IMG/VR virus record: IMGVR_UViG_3300025889_000925 | Location: 1 to 24,213 of that record | Reading direction: 5' to 3' (one strand) | DNA from: a virus | Length of the DNA: 24,213 nucleotides | In this document: positions 1 to 6,588 of the stretch, piece after piece | How the letters are laid out: each line of letters starts with the position of its first letter | How positions within the stretch are numbered: position 1 is the stretch's first letter | Made by a program: the position numbers and the translations under genes | Notes under the pieces: generated by a model | Told to the model about the DNA's origin: nothing | The model's database searches: none | The model's input: only the letters and a program-made list of their open reading frames with translations

Positions 1-16
1 ATAGCGAGGAGGCGTG

Positions 17-91
17 ATGAGTGATGCAGCGATCATATTTGTGGCGATGATGGCGTGTCTTGCGTTCATTGCATGGAGGATCACGAAATGA
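17..91 (+). CDS. 24-aa single-membrane-segment microprotein
   Basis: The ORF starts at ATG after GAGGAGGCGTG, a good ribosome binding site, and its TGA overlaps the ATG of the next gene in an ATGA junction. The peptide is almost wholly hydrophobic in its middle (AAIIFVAMMACLAFIAW) and ends in basic residues (RITK), so it is predicted to be one membrane-spanning helix with a cytoplasmic basic tail. It belongs to the only plus-strand gene pair in the window, which runs against the late genes. The stretch before it (3-17) reads as the last codons of another gene ending in TGA, again with an ATGA overlap, which suggests an operon entering from the left edge. I do not recognise a family; function unknown. 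Confidence 0.6.
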   Translation: MSDAAIIFVAMMACLAFIAWRITK

Positions 92-375
92 CGCAACCCA
101 GCGCGTTGAGCAGGGAGCAGGTGGTGAAAGAGTGCGATTGGCTCATACAGGAGCATTGCGACTCAGCGGCGAGGAAATGGCGTGACACCGACGCCGCCCA
201 GCGGGCCACCATCGAGCAGCAGGCGCAGGAGATCGAGCGGCTAACGGTAGAATTGCTCGCGGCGCGATCTGCCTGTGAGGCATGGGGGAATCAGGTTGTG
301 AAAGAGCGTGAGCAGCTCGCGGCCATGAGGCAGGAGCGGGAGGCGAGGATAGCCGAGCTAGAATCGAAGCTGTAG
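88..375 (+). CDS. small coiled-coil phage protein, function unknown
   Basis: A 95-residue protein. The ATG at 88 is preferred because GGAGG lies 7-8 bases upstream and it is coupled to the preceding microprotein; a longer version from 55 lacks a comparable site. From about residue 35 to the end the protein is rich in E, Q, R, A and L with heptad-like spacing (IEQQAQEIERL, EREQLAAMRQEREARIAELE), so a long coiled coil is likely. The N-terminal third carries two Cys and two Trp and may be a small fold. It runs convergently to the late block, with only two bases between its stop and the stop of the lipoprotein gene, so it probably belongs to a different (early or middle) transcript. No function is assignable. 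Confidence 0.75.
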   Translation: MTQPSALSREQVVKECDWLIQEHCDSAARKWRDTDAAQRATIEQQAQEIERLTVELLAARSACEAWGNQVVKEREQLAAMRQEREARIAELESKL

Positions 376-377
376 CG

Positions 378-563
378 TTATTTAGCTGGTGCCGTGGTCG
401 GTTCGCTGGTCACGGCATCTTTCACCGCCTTCGCTCCATCCTTACCGTCCTGCGCCACTGTCTCCGGCACCGTCAGGACATCTTGCACCACTTGCTTAAT
501 CTGCTTCCAGGTGCTACAGCCGTTCATCGAGAGCGTCAACACAAGAATCAATAATCCAGTCAT
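378..563 (-). CDS. small lipoprotein, candidate outer-membrane spanin
   Basis: A 61-aa protein beginning with a short hydrophobic signal segment and a lipobox-like site (LSMNGC, Cys at residue 16), followed by a hydrophilic, helical body ending in a TSEPTTAPA tail. This is the layout of a lipoprotein exported by Sec and lipidated on Cys16. Phage outer-membrane spanin subunits (Rz1 type) are lipoproteins of about this size in lysis cassettes, and this gene directly follows the holin-like gene (ATGA overlap) and a membrane-anchored coiled-coil protein. That makes o-spanin the best inference, though the body is not strongly proline-rich. It could instead be an unrelated host-modifying lipoprotein. 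It is the last gene of the minus-strand late block. Confidence 0.72.
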   Translation of the reverse strand: MTGLLILVLTLSMNGCSTWKQIKQVVQDVLTVPETVAQDGKDGAKAVKDAVTSEPTTAPAK

Positions 564-826
564 GATACAGTCTCCTTGGGTTTGTTGTTGTCCTTGTTCG
601 CGGAACCTGCGGAACTGCCAAAAAAGTATTGAATCACAGAACCGAGCGCAGCGACCAACGCCCCTAGCAGCATGAGCATGGCGTCATGCGAAGCCGTGGG
701 CATCTCAATAAACATGAGGGCCAGTAGGACGAGAAAGAATCCTCCGGTGACAGACACCGAGAGCATCTTCATCGTCCAGACTTGCATGGCCCTTGTCTGT
801 GTGTGTGTGTCGTCGCCTTCCATCAT
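560..826 (-). CDS. holin-like membrane protein
   Basis: An 88-aa protein with two predicted membrane segments, roughly residues 22-44 and 50-70, joined by a short polar turn and followed by a charged tail. The sequence at the end of the second segment (IQYFFGSSAGSANKD) is typical of a group of small phage membrane proteins usually annotated as holins, in which a YWFGSS-like motif precedes a polar tail. Size, topology and position between spanin-like and lipoprotein genes all suit a holin that permeabilises the inner membrane. Two ATGs lie in tandem (826 and 823) behind AGGAGG; the second has the better spacing (5 bases). Codons 6-10 contain a 13-base TG repeat (798-810). Holin identity is inferred, not proven. 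Confidence 0.72.
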   Translation of the reverse strand: MMEGDDTHTQTRAMQVWTMKMLSVSVTGGFFLVLLALMFIEMPTASHDAMLMLLGALVAALGSVIQYFFGSSAGSANKDNNKPKETVS

Positions 827-836
827 GCCCTCCTAG

Positions 837-1130
837 TTACTTCCATCCGTTGCGCCACTGTCGCCGCTCCAGTTCACGGAGTCGGATTTCTTGGTCGTCG
901 GTACGCTTCTCCAACTCAGCGGTTCGCGGGACGAGACTGGCTCGCTCTCCAAGGATGCGCCATTGAGCTTGCTGGGTATTCCTGATGTCCGCCAATCTCT
1001 GATCGAGGGACTCACTCCATAACCCAACAGCCAGCCCCCCAACAGACACGACAAGACCGCAAGCCCCCATAGCAATCCATCGCCAGGTGGGACCAGCTTC
1101 ACGGCTTTCATCGACCGGCTCGTGCGACAT
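837..1130 (-). CDS. membrane-anchored coiled-coil protein, candidate inner-membrane spanin
   Basis: A 97-aa protein with one membrane segment (about residues 18-38) after a short polar N-terminus, then a long hydrophilic helix with heptad character (SESLDQRLADIRNT, LEKRTDDQEIRLRELERR). An N-terminal anchor plus periplasmic coiled coil is the layout of Rz-type i-spanins, which link to a lipoprotein partner to fuse the two membranes at lysis; a candidate partner is encoded at 378-563. An alternative is a small phage membrane protein of unknown role. GGGGGCTACGCT precedes the ATG at 1130. A second open frame of 103 codons (833-1144) overlaps the whole gene and has its own upstream AGGGGA; see findings. 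Confidence 0.7.
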   Translation of the reverse strand: MSHEPVDESREAGPTWRWIAMGACGLVVSVGGLAVGLWSESLDQRLADIRNTQQAQWRILGERASLVPRTAELEKRTDDQEIRLRELERRQWRNGWK

Positions 1131-1157
1131 AGCGTAGCCCCCATAATTCCCCTCTCA

Positions 1158-1253
1158 CTATTTCTGCCTCTTGGGGCAGAAGTGCAATACATGATTGTTC
1201 ATGTCATCGTGCCGGATCATCTTCTTGCAGAGCTTGCACTGAAAGAGTTTCAT
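1158..1253 (-). CDS. 31-aa zinc-finger-like microprotein
   Basis: A very short ORF whose ATG overlaps the TGA of the upstream gene (ATGA). The peptide is Lys/Arg-rich and carries C6-x2-C9, H15, H21, H24 and C26. That is enough ligands for one compact Zn site of C2H2 or C2HC type, and the spacing Cys-x2-Cys-x11-His-x2-His-x1-Cys resembles a miniature zinc finger. The density of Cys and His, and the exact coupling to its neighbours, argue that it is a real gene. Role unknown; nucleic-acid or protein binding is the usual inference for such folds. It sits inside the lysis-type cassette between the DUF5675 and spanin-like genes. Confidence 0.6.
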   Translation of the reverse strand: MKLFQCKLCKKMIRHDDMNNHVLHFCPKRQK

Positions 1254-1675
1254 ACCATTACCTGCGTGGTCGTGGGTGGAGGCGGATCAAGGACGTTCAA
1301 TTCAAAGGCATTGACACCATCCAGCATGTTGAGAAATTCAGTAAACCCGCGCTGACTGGACGCCAACATCGGCTTATCCCAGGTGCCGCTAAACTCTTCC
1401 CCGACCAGAATGCAGCCGTGGGTATCTTCCAGGGTATTGCCGCTGTGAAACAGCACGTGCGTGCGATTCGGGACATGCTTGACTTCAAAGGTCCAGCCGA
1501 ATTTCGGAGAGCGAACCCGCTCACAGCGATACCGCCCAGGCGGGATGCAGGAGATGTTCTCTTGGTTGTCTGCCCACGGACGCTCCAACGTGAGGCAGAA
1601 GGCCACCGCCCCGAATCGAATGACGCCCTGCGTCCCGCGTGAGGATTGGCCGACTCGGATCAGGTCAAGAATCAT
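1250..1675 (-). CDS. DUF5675-family protein in the lysis cassette
   Basis: A 141-aa protein from the ATG at 1675, behind GGGGGAG and coupled (TAATG) to the 28-aa ORF. It shows the hallmark sequence run of DUF5675: a LTLERPW segment near residue 28, a CIPPGRYR segment at 43-50, a VPNRTHVLFHSGN segment ending at residue 80, and DTHGCILVG at 84-92. The conserved H77 and H86-G87-C88 recall the His/Cys arrangement of L,D-transpeptidase-type (YkuD) peptidoglycan enzymes, but that link is my inference and the family's activity is not established to my knowledge. No lysozyme, amidase or transglycosylase gene is visible in the window, so this is the only candidate for a cell-wall-active lysis enzyme. 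The C-terminus ends in a Pro/Thr run. Confidence 0.75.
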   Translation of the reverse strand: MILDLIRVGQSSRGTQGVIRFGAVAFCLTLERPWADNQENISCIPPGRYRCERVRSPKFGWTFEVKHVPNRTHVLFHSGNTLEDTHGCILVGEEFSGTWDKPMLASSQRGFTEFLNMLDGVNAFELNVLDPPPPTTTQVMV

Positions 1676-1761
1676 TACTCCCCCTTCTTTTCGTCTTTCG
1701 GCTTCGATTCGGCTACCTTCTTCTCCAACTCCACAATGCACTTATACGCATCCTGCAACAT
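1675..1761 (-). CDS. 28-aa charged microprotein
   Basis: The ATG directly abuts the TAA of the 1143-aa gene, with CGAGGG eight bases upstream, and the TAA overlaps the next ATG as TAATG. The peptide begins MLQDAYKCIVELEKK and ends in a Lys/Glu-rich tail (VAESKPKDEKKGE). It may be a short amphipathic helix. Exact coupling on both sides supports a translated ORF, but it may serve only to carry ribosomes to the DUF5675 gene. No family recognised. Confidence 0.45.
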   Translation of the reverse strand: MLQDAYKCIVELEKKVAESKPKDEKKGE

Positions 1762-4700
1762 TTATTGTGCCCTCGGATAGGGCGATGTGCCAATGCGTGA
1801 GGTACCGCCCCGTGTGCGGTTATACCCAGCATCACGTGCGGCGAGATTTTCGAGATCCCGCACCATTGAGCGAACATACGCTGGGTTACTGCGTGCCCGC
1901 ATTTTGTTGCTATTCTCCATCGCCCGCTCGACAATCGAGAGCAGTTCGGTCCCTCCGTCAACAGACTGCGCGTAGGCCATGTGCAAGAGCGTCATATCGC
2001 GGATGCTGTCCCTCAACGCCTTGAGCTGGTAGGACTCAATCACGAATGGATTTGTGCCGCCCCACTGTGCCGCCGTGCCAGGGAAGAAATAGGACGCATC
2101 GCCCGCCCCCTGAAACATGTGCGCCGTCTCATCGTAGGCCAAACAATCTCCGGTGTTTTTCTGCCCACGCGATCCACTGTAGCCGCCTGAGCCGTTGTAG
2201 CACCCGTAACCGTCTGTCAGGGAGTCGGTGCTGGCATAGTAGAGGAGATAATTCGGACGGCCCCAATGCCACGCCATCCAGAACCAGAGCCGCGTGACGG
2301 CTTGATCCTCGTCCACCGTGATATGAGGGACGCCATCCGAAAAGGCTTGCCCTGTCTCGCCTGCGTTGGCGCTATTGACATAGGGCGAGTAGGGGGCAAT
2401 ATCGAGTGTGCCATTGCCCGCCGTGCAGCCGTTGACAGAGCACGCATCATAGAACCCGATGTCGGACGCGCCTGAATCCAGATAGTCCTGCCGTGTGGCG
2501 TAGACGCCGGTGGTGGCAAAACTGCCGGACGGTTTACCGATGCCCCGCGTGGTATTGGTCCCGATGGGAAACCATATGTCGATTCGCCCTCGCAGGGCTT
2601 CGTCGCCCGTACCTGCCCTCAATACCTCTTTTGTCGTGAGCAGCTTCGCGCCTGCGGCGAACGTGGCAATCAGGTTATCGTGCAGTTCCCGCATCGCCTC
2701 ACCCGACGATGATTCTGCGCTGCCTAAGCTGGTGTTCAACGATGGCTCGTCAATGCCGTAAAACAACAGCCGGTCCAGGTTCGTGGACCAGTCATTGTGC
2801 CCATACGTGGCATCGCACACGGCATCGCATTGCAACACCTTGGCTGTCCAGCCATACGTCGCGTCGTTGATCGCATTCAAGTGCTTCGTGAGATTCAGTG
2901 ATCCGGTGTTATAGGCCGTGCTTGAGAGGCTCGTCGGCTGATTGACGCCTGACGGTTGGTTGGGATAGGGGAACACGGACCATGCCGCGCCTTTCGGCGT
3001 GGTGTACATGCCCAACGTGGCATAGGTGTCCACGCCATCCATGCATGTTTTCCCGATCTTGTTTACGTTGGTGAACGATGTCGTCATGGAGGAAATCGCA
3101 CCCGTCGTCGCGTGCCAACTCCAGGCTGGATACCGGCTCAGATTCGCGCCGACTGTAAGATGGTTGCGTAGCCCAGCCTTGCAGTAGAGAATATGCAGAT
3201 CGGACAGTGTTCCCGCTGCCAGCCCATGCACCGTGGGCAACGCGGTTTCCGCCAAACCCCACAACGTCCGCACGTAGGTGTTTTCAGCAGGAATCGTGAT
3301 CGGGAGTACTTCAAACGTGATCGGCACATTGATAGAGGCGACAGGGGATGCCCCCACCAGGACCGCTGTGCCGGAGTAGATCCCTGCGTGGATTGCCGAA
3401 TCCGCATAGATATCTAGCCAGATCGGTTGATTACGCACAGGAGCCGCGATCCATGTCACCCGCTCACCGTCGTTGTGGTCGCCCGTAAACACAGCAGAGA
3501 TGCCATTCGACAACACCACGCTCGCCGCGATGTTGGTGTTCGCGCTCCACGTTGCGCCGTTGTCGTCAGACCATTGGAATTGCCCGACTGGTACCGTGGC
3601 CGCTCCACCTGAGCGCGTAATCTCAATGATGTATTGTTTCGTCGCCGTGCTGGTATAGGTGCCGCTCGTGGTTATACGCCCTGTACTGAGTGGCGTCGTC
3701 ACATAGATGTTGCTTGCCGTGATGGATGAGGCCGCGCTGTTTTGCACCCGCAAATAGGCCGTGCCTGACGTGGCCCCAGTGGAAAACGAAATATACGATT
3801 CGTTGGCGACAGTCGTGAGCGTTTTGATATCCGTGCCGCCTGATGTGGTGCCGACTGAGAATTGCAGCCCTGTGCCAGAGGCGTACAATACATACGTGGT
3901 GTTCGCCTCAACGGTAAACGTGGTTTCCAATGCCGCCGTCCCGCCCGTTCCGTTAAACGTCACTTGGCCGTTGCTGCCGGTGGAATGTGTCACGGTCCCG
4001 CCGCTGGAGACATCCGTCCAGCCGCTGCTGGTCGGGTTGGCATATAAGCTCCAATCGCGGGTTCTGGCCCTTGCCAGTACAATCCGCTTCGCCTGCGCGG
4101 TATTATTCTCGCCAAAAATCTGAACGCAGGCCGTGCCATCGGCTCCCGCGAAATCCGCTTGAGCCGAGGCCGCTGCTGAGGTCTTGGCCAGTAAGTCAGA
4201 CGCGCCAGATGACGAACCGACCTGCATACTCACCGTGCCGTTGACCCGCGCATAGTAGAGGGTGTACCACCAGCCCGCTTGCGTGGTGATGCACTGTTCG
4301 ATTTTCGAGGTACCTGCCGCTCCGCCAGGGAGCGACACGCTGCCATCGGTGCCGGTGATCGCAAACGCAGGACTGCTGCCGGTGCCGGTTGTCGAGGAAG
4401 TCCAGCCGGTCAGATTGTGACCCAGCTCGCCGTTAGTCAGCAGATTGTGTACGTTGAGCGCATTGGTCGCGTGCTGCACGTTGGGCGTCGGCCACCATTC
4501 ACGGAATACCGGCGAAATGGTCGCAACGGAGATGGGGAACACCGTGCGCGTTTCCATCTGGTACGGATCTTTTTTATCGGCCCCGACATAGCCAGGAATC
4601 AGTCGCCAAGGGAACTCGCCCGTCGTCGCCAACGTGGGCGGACTGGATGGCGTAAATACGTACATCGTGTCGCCGCGATAGCCGGTGATGTTGTTTTTAT

Positions 4701-5193
4701 GAATCGCGTATTGCGCCGTGCCGGTCGCCGAGGTTGAGCCAGGGGCCGTCGTGCCATTGAGCGTGACGGCGGTTGCGCTGGTGACCGTCACATAGTACAC
4801 ATTGCCGTCCAGCGCCCCGATGCCGGTCCCTGAGATTTTGATTTGCCCTTGCGAGGATAGGTTGTGATTGGCTGTAAACGTCACGGCTACCGGCGTCGCG
4901 TTGGTCGTGGCGCTGATCGTGAGTGTCGGCCCGCCCGTCATGACGAGATCAGGGAGCGTCACATCGACGCCGGTACAGGTGGCGCTGCCAGCCGTATCCG
5001 TACACCGAGCGATGATCTGCCCGCTCCCGTAAGACAACTTCGCCGAACGGATTGATAGTGCGGTATCCGTTCCCGCCGCGTCTCGCGGCCCCACCTTGGC
5101 GTTGCCGTCTGTCGTCCAGGCTGACAGTGATGTGGCGGCGTGAGCCGGAAATGCGGCCAATAGAAGGGCCAATAGAGAGACTAATACCATCAT
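1762..5193 (-). CDS. secreted multidomain protein with GH123/DUF4091-like glycosidase region
   Basis: A 1143-aa protein with a Sec signal peptide (residues 1-20, ending AHAA). Domains in order: a phage-type beta-sandwich around 88-160 (AVTFTANHNLSSQGQIKISG); two tandem jelly-roll, carbohydrate-binding-like modules at about 248-375 (opening NLLTNGELGHNLTGW) and 380-500; a beta domain at 505-585 (FQWSDDNGATWS); an Ig-like domain at 588-640 (QPIWLDIYAD...GIYSGTAVL) of the kind that precedes the barrel in GH123/DUF4091 proteins; then the catalytic-type region from 640. Adjacent D815-E816 in FYGIDEP match the Asp-Glu pair used by GH123 beta-N-acetylgalactosaminidases. The segment near 1030-1066 (GDASYFFPG, then ESYQLKALRDSIRDM) is the DUF4091 signature. 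It likely cleaves a glycan, perhaps capsule or O-antigen; substrate and activity are inferred. GGGAGCAC precedes the tandem ATGs. Confidence 0.8.
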   Translation of the reverse strand: MMVLVSLLALLLAAFPAHAATSLSAWTTDGNAKVGPRDAAGTDTALSIRSAKLSYGSGQIIARCTDTAGSATCTGVDVTLPDLVMTGGPTLTISATTNATPVAVTFTANHNLSSQGQIKISGTGIGALDGNVYYVTVTSATAVTLNGTTAPGSTSATGTAQYAIHKNNITGYRGDTMYVFTPSSPPTLATTGEFPWRLIPGYVGADKKDPYQMETRTVFPISVATISPVFREWWPTPNVQHATNALNVHNLLTNGELGHNLTGWTSSTTGTGSSPAFAITGTDGSVSLPGGAAGTSKIEQCITTQAGWWYTLYYARVNGTVSMQVGSSSGASDLLAKTSAAASAQADFAGADGTACVQIFGENNTAQAKRIVLARARTRDWSLYANPTSSGWTDVSSGGTVTHSTGSNGQVTFNGTGGTAALETTFTVEANTTYVLYASGTGLQFSVGTTSGGTDIKTLTTVANESYISFSTGATSGTAYLRVQNSAASSITASNIYVTTPLSTGRITTSGTYTSTATKQYIIEITRSGGAATVPVGQFQWSDDNGATWSANTNIAASVVLSNGISAVFTGDHNDGERVTWIAAPVRNQPIWLDIYADSAIHAGIYSGTAVLVGASPVASINVPITFEVLPITIPAENTYVRTLWGLAETALPTVHGLAAGTLSDLHILYCKAGLRNHLTVGANLSRYPAWSWHATTGAISSMTTSFTNVNKIGKTCMDGVDTYATLGMYTTPKGAAWSVFPYPNQPSGVNQPTSLSSTAYNTGSLNLTKHLNAINDATYGWTAKVLQCDAVCDATYGHNDWSTNLDRLLFYGIDEPSLNTSLGSAESSSGEAMRELHDNLIATFAAGAKLLTTKEVLRAGTGDEALRGRIDIWFPIGTNTTRGIGKPSGSFATTGVYATRQDYLDSGASDIGFYDACSVNGCTAGNGTLDIAPYSPYVNSANAGETGQAFSDGVPHITVDEDQAVTRLWFWMAWHWGRPNYLLYYASTDSLTDGYGCYNGSGGYSGSRGQKNTGDCLAYDETAHMFQGAGDASYFFPGTAAQWGGTNPFVIESYQLKALRDSIRDMTLLHMAYAQSVDGGTELLSIVERAMENSNKMRARSNPAYVRSMVRDLENLAARDAGYNRTRGGTSRIGTSPYPRAQ

Positions 5194-5205
5194 ATCGTGT
5201 GCTCC

Positions 5206-5949
5206 CTACTTCGTGAAATACGCCGTACCAGAGAGGCGGCAGCCGGTCGGATTCGTGACCCAGGCTGGGGTGGCAATCTTTCCCATAATTAGATCGCCTG
5301 CGCTAAACGCCAGATTGATACCCGTCTCCGTGGCAACTTTCGTCGCCCCCGCTGCATTGTCCCAAGCCGCCGTCGCACCTGTTGAATCTGTCGTGTCGTT
5401 TTTTCTGGCATAGTGCGTGACATTTTCTCCGCTCGCCGTCGTGCCGGTTTTGGCATGGACCGACGAAAATGCAGACAGCGTGCAGCTGACAGGGACTACC
5501 TGCTCGCACGATGATTGATTGCCTGTGCCTGGCCCGATGTTGCTGCCATAATAGTAGGTGGTACTGTCGGCTGGAGACAGCCCCGCAGACGGATCGCTCA
5601 AGACGAGGAGGATGAATGAGTCCGATCCAGCCCCGCCGAATTGCGCCATGACGCGATCAGCCGATAGCAACTGGGCGACTGTGGCACCAGCCAGGATACC
5701 CCCCACCACGCTAAATAACCCACGGCGAGAGACGTTCTGTTGCAGTCCCTTGGCCGATACCCCTGCAATCGCAGCCACCGCTGGCAGAATCCCGAACGAC
5801 TGCGCTTCGGGTAACGATTCACTGATCTGCACGCCATGCGCCTTCAACTTGGCGATGTAGCTCTCTGACGGGACCATCAATCCCGCACGAGTCGGCTCCC
5901 ATAATCGACTGACGCCCTCTGGAGTTGTCACATAATAGGGTGTGTTCAT
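5206..5949 (-). CDS. unknown protein with internal twin-arginine/hydrophobic segment
   Basis: A 247-aa protein; AGGAGC lies seven to eight bases before the ATG at 5949. I do not recognise it. The first 50 residues look like a small globular region (MNTPYYVTTPEG, YIAKLKAHGVQIS). Residues 73-95 read VSRRGLFSVVGGILAGATVAQ, which has the RR-x-hydrophobic pattern and following apolar stretch of a Tat signal, but placed internally rather than at the N-terminus. A second weakly hydrophobic stretch (GILPAVAAIAGVSA) precedes it. From about residue 105 on the chain is Gly/Ser/Thr-rich beta-type with two nearby Cys (around 148-155) and ends in a TGCRLSGTAYF strand, similar in style to the two signal-peptide proteins upstream. 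A membrane anchor or a Tat-exported decoration protein are both possible. Confidence 0.7.
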   Translation of the reverse strand: MNTPYYVTTPEGVSRLWEPTRAGLMVPSESYIAKLKAHGVQISESLPEAQSFGILPAVAAIAGVSAKGLQQNVSRRGLFSVVGGILAGATVAQLLSADRVMAQFGGAGSDSFILLVLSDPSAGLSPADSTTYYYGSNIGPGTGNQSSCEQVVPVSCTLSAFSSVHAKTGTTASGENVTHYARKNDTTDSTGATAAWDNAAGATKVATETGINLAFSAGDLIMGKIATPAWVTNPTGCRLSGTAYFTK

Positions 5950-5958
5950 GCGTTGCTC

Positions 5959-6588
5959 CTATGGTGCCGTGGTGCATTGCGTGTAGTAGACGCGCCCAAC
6001 AACAGGGATCGCCGTTGAGGTCACGATTTGAAACGATGTGCTGACGGCGGTCGCAAACCACGGCGTCGGCTGCATGGGTAGGAATAGGGACTCTTTGGCG
6101 GTCAGGTCCATCAATGGAATCAGCGATGTCGGCGTTGAGTCTCGCACCGTCACATTGTTCGCGCCGGTTGAGCCGACTCGGAAAAACAAGCCGTAGATTT
6201 TCACATAATTTGATGCAACAGACGAGACAACAGTCGTCGTGGTGGCCGATGAAATATCAATAGTAGTGGACGCCAGCGTACAGCCGTCTGATGGGGTAAA
6301 ATTCGTGGGCGCAACGGCAGTGCCAATAGTCACTCGCATATTGCCGTTCGCATCGCAGTCCACCGTGGCCCAATCTCCAGATGCTCCGGCGCTCGTGGCA
6401 GCGGTATCAATGCGACGGCAGGCAATCGGGACGACGCTTTCCCCGTTGGAATGGGCCGCATCTTCCTCGACGGAAACGCCACCTGCGCCACCGCTACCGG
6501 CCCCTCCGCCACCGATGTTCGCCGCCTGCGCCCATTCAGCGCCCACCACCGCACAGATCAGCCAGGCAAATAGTATGTACCGCTTCAT
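5959..6588 (-). CDS. secreted phage beta-sandwich protein (209 aa)
   Basis: The start at 6588 is chosen because GGAGG sits seven bases upstream and the ATG overlaps the preceding TGA as ATGA; an earlier in-frame ATG at 6606 has no site. The first 22 residues are a Sec signal peptide (MKRYILFAWLICAVV, then EWAQA before the cut), nearly the same opening as the gene before it. A Gly-rich linker follows (IGGGGAGSGGAGG), then a beta-rich body whose C-terminal half (TIDISSATTTTVV to VVGRVYYTQC) has the rhythm of jelly-roll proteins found in phage heads and tails. Four Cys remain after the predicted cleavage (two pairs), which would suit disulfides outside the cytoplasm. Function unknown; a cell-surface or virion-surface protein is likely. 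Confidence 0.72.
   Translation of the reverse strand: MKRYILFAWLICAVVGAEWAQAANIGGGGAGSGGAGGVSVEEDAAHSNGESVVPIACRRIDTAATSAGASGDWATVDCDANGNMRVTIGTAVAPTNFTPSDGCTLASTTIDISSATTTTVVSSVASNYVKIYGLFFRVGSTGANNVTVRDSTPTSLIPLMDLTAKESLFLPMQPTPWFATAVSTSFQIVTSTAIPVVGRVYYTQCTTAP

Noticed and set aside
1-17. 3' end of another plus-strand gene (codons ending SEEA, TGA at 15-17)
   Set aside because: Only four codons are visible; mentioned as context but too little to call.
391-416. Bidirectional terminator between the converging genes
   Set aside because: Only a 6-bp stem with a 14-base loop and no T-run on either side.
1461-2024. 187-aa plus-strand open frame across the DUF5675 and GH123-like genes
   Set aside because: Crosses the ends of two coupled minus-strand genes, is Arg/Pro/Cys-rich and has no start signal.
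4279-4737. 152-aa plus-strand open frame inside the GH123-like gene
   Set aside because: Arg-rich, low-quality translation in a shadow frame of a clear gene; no ribosome site.
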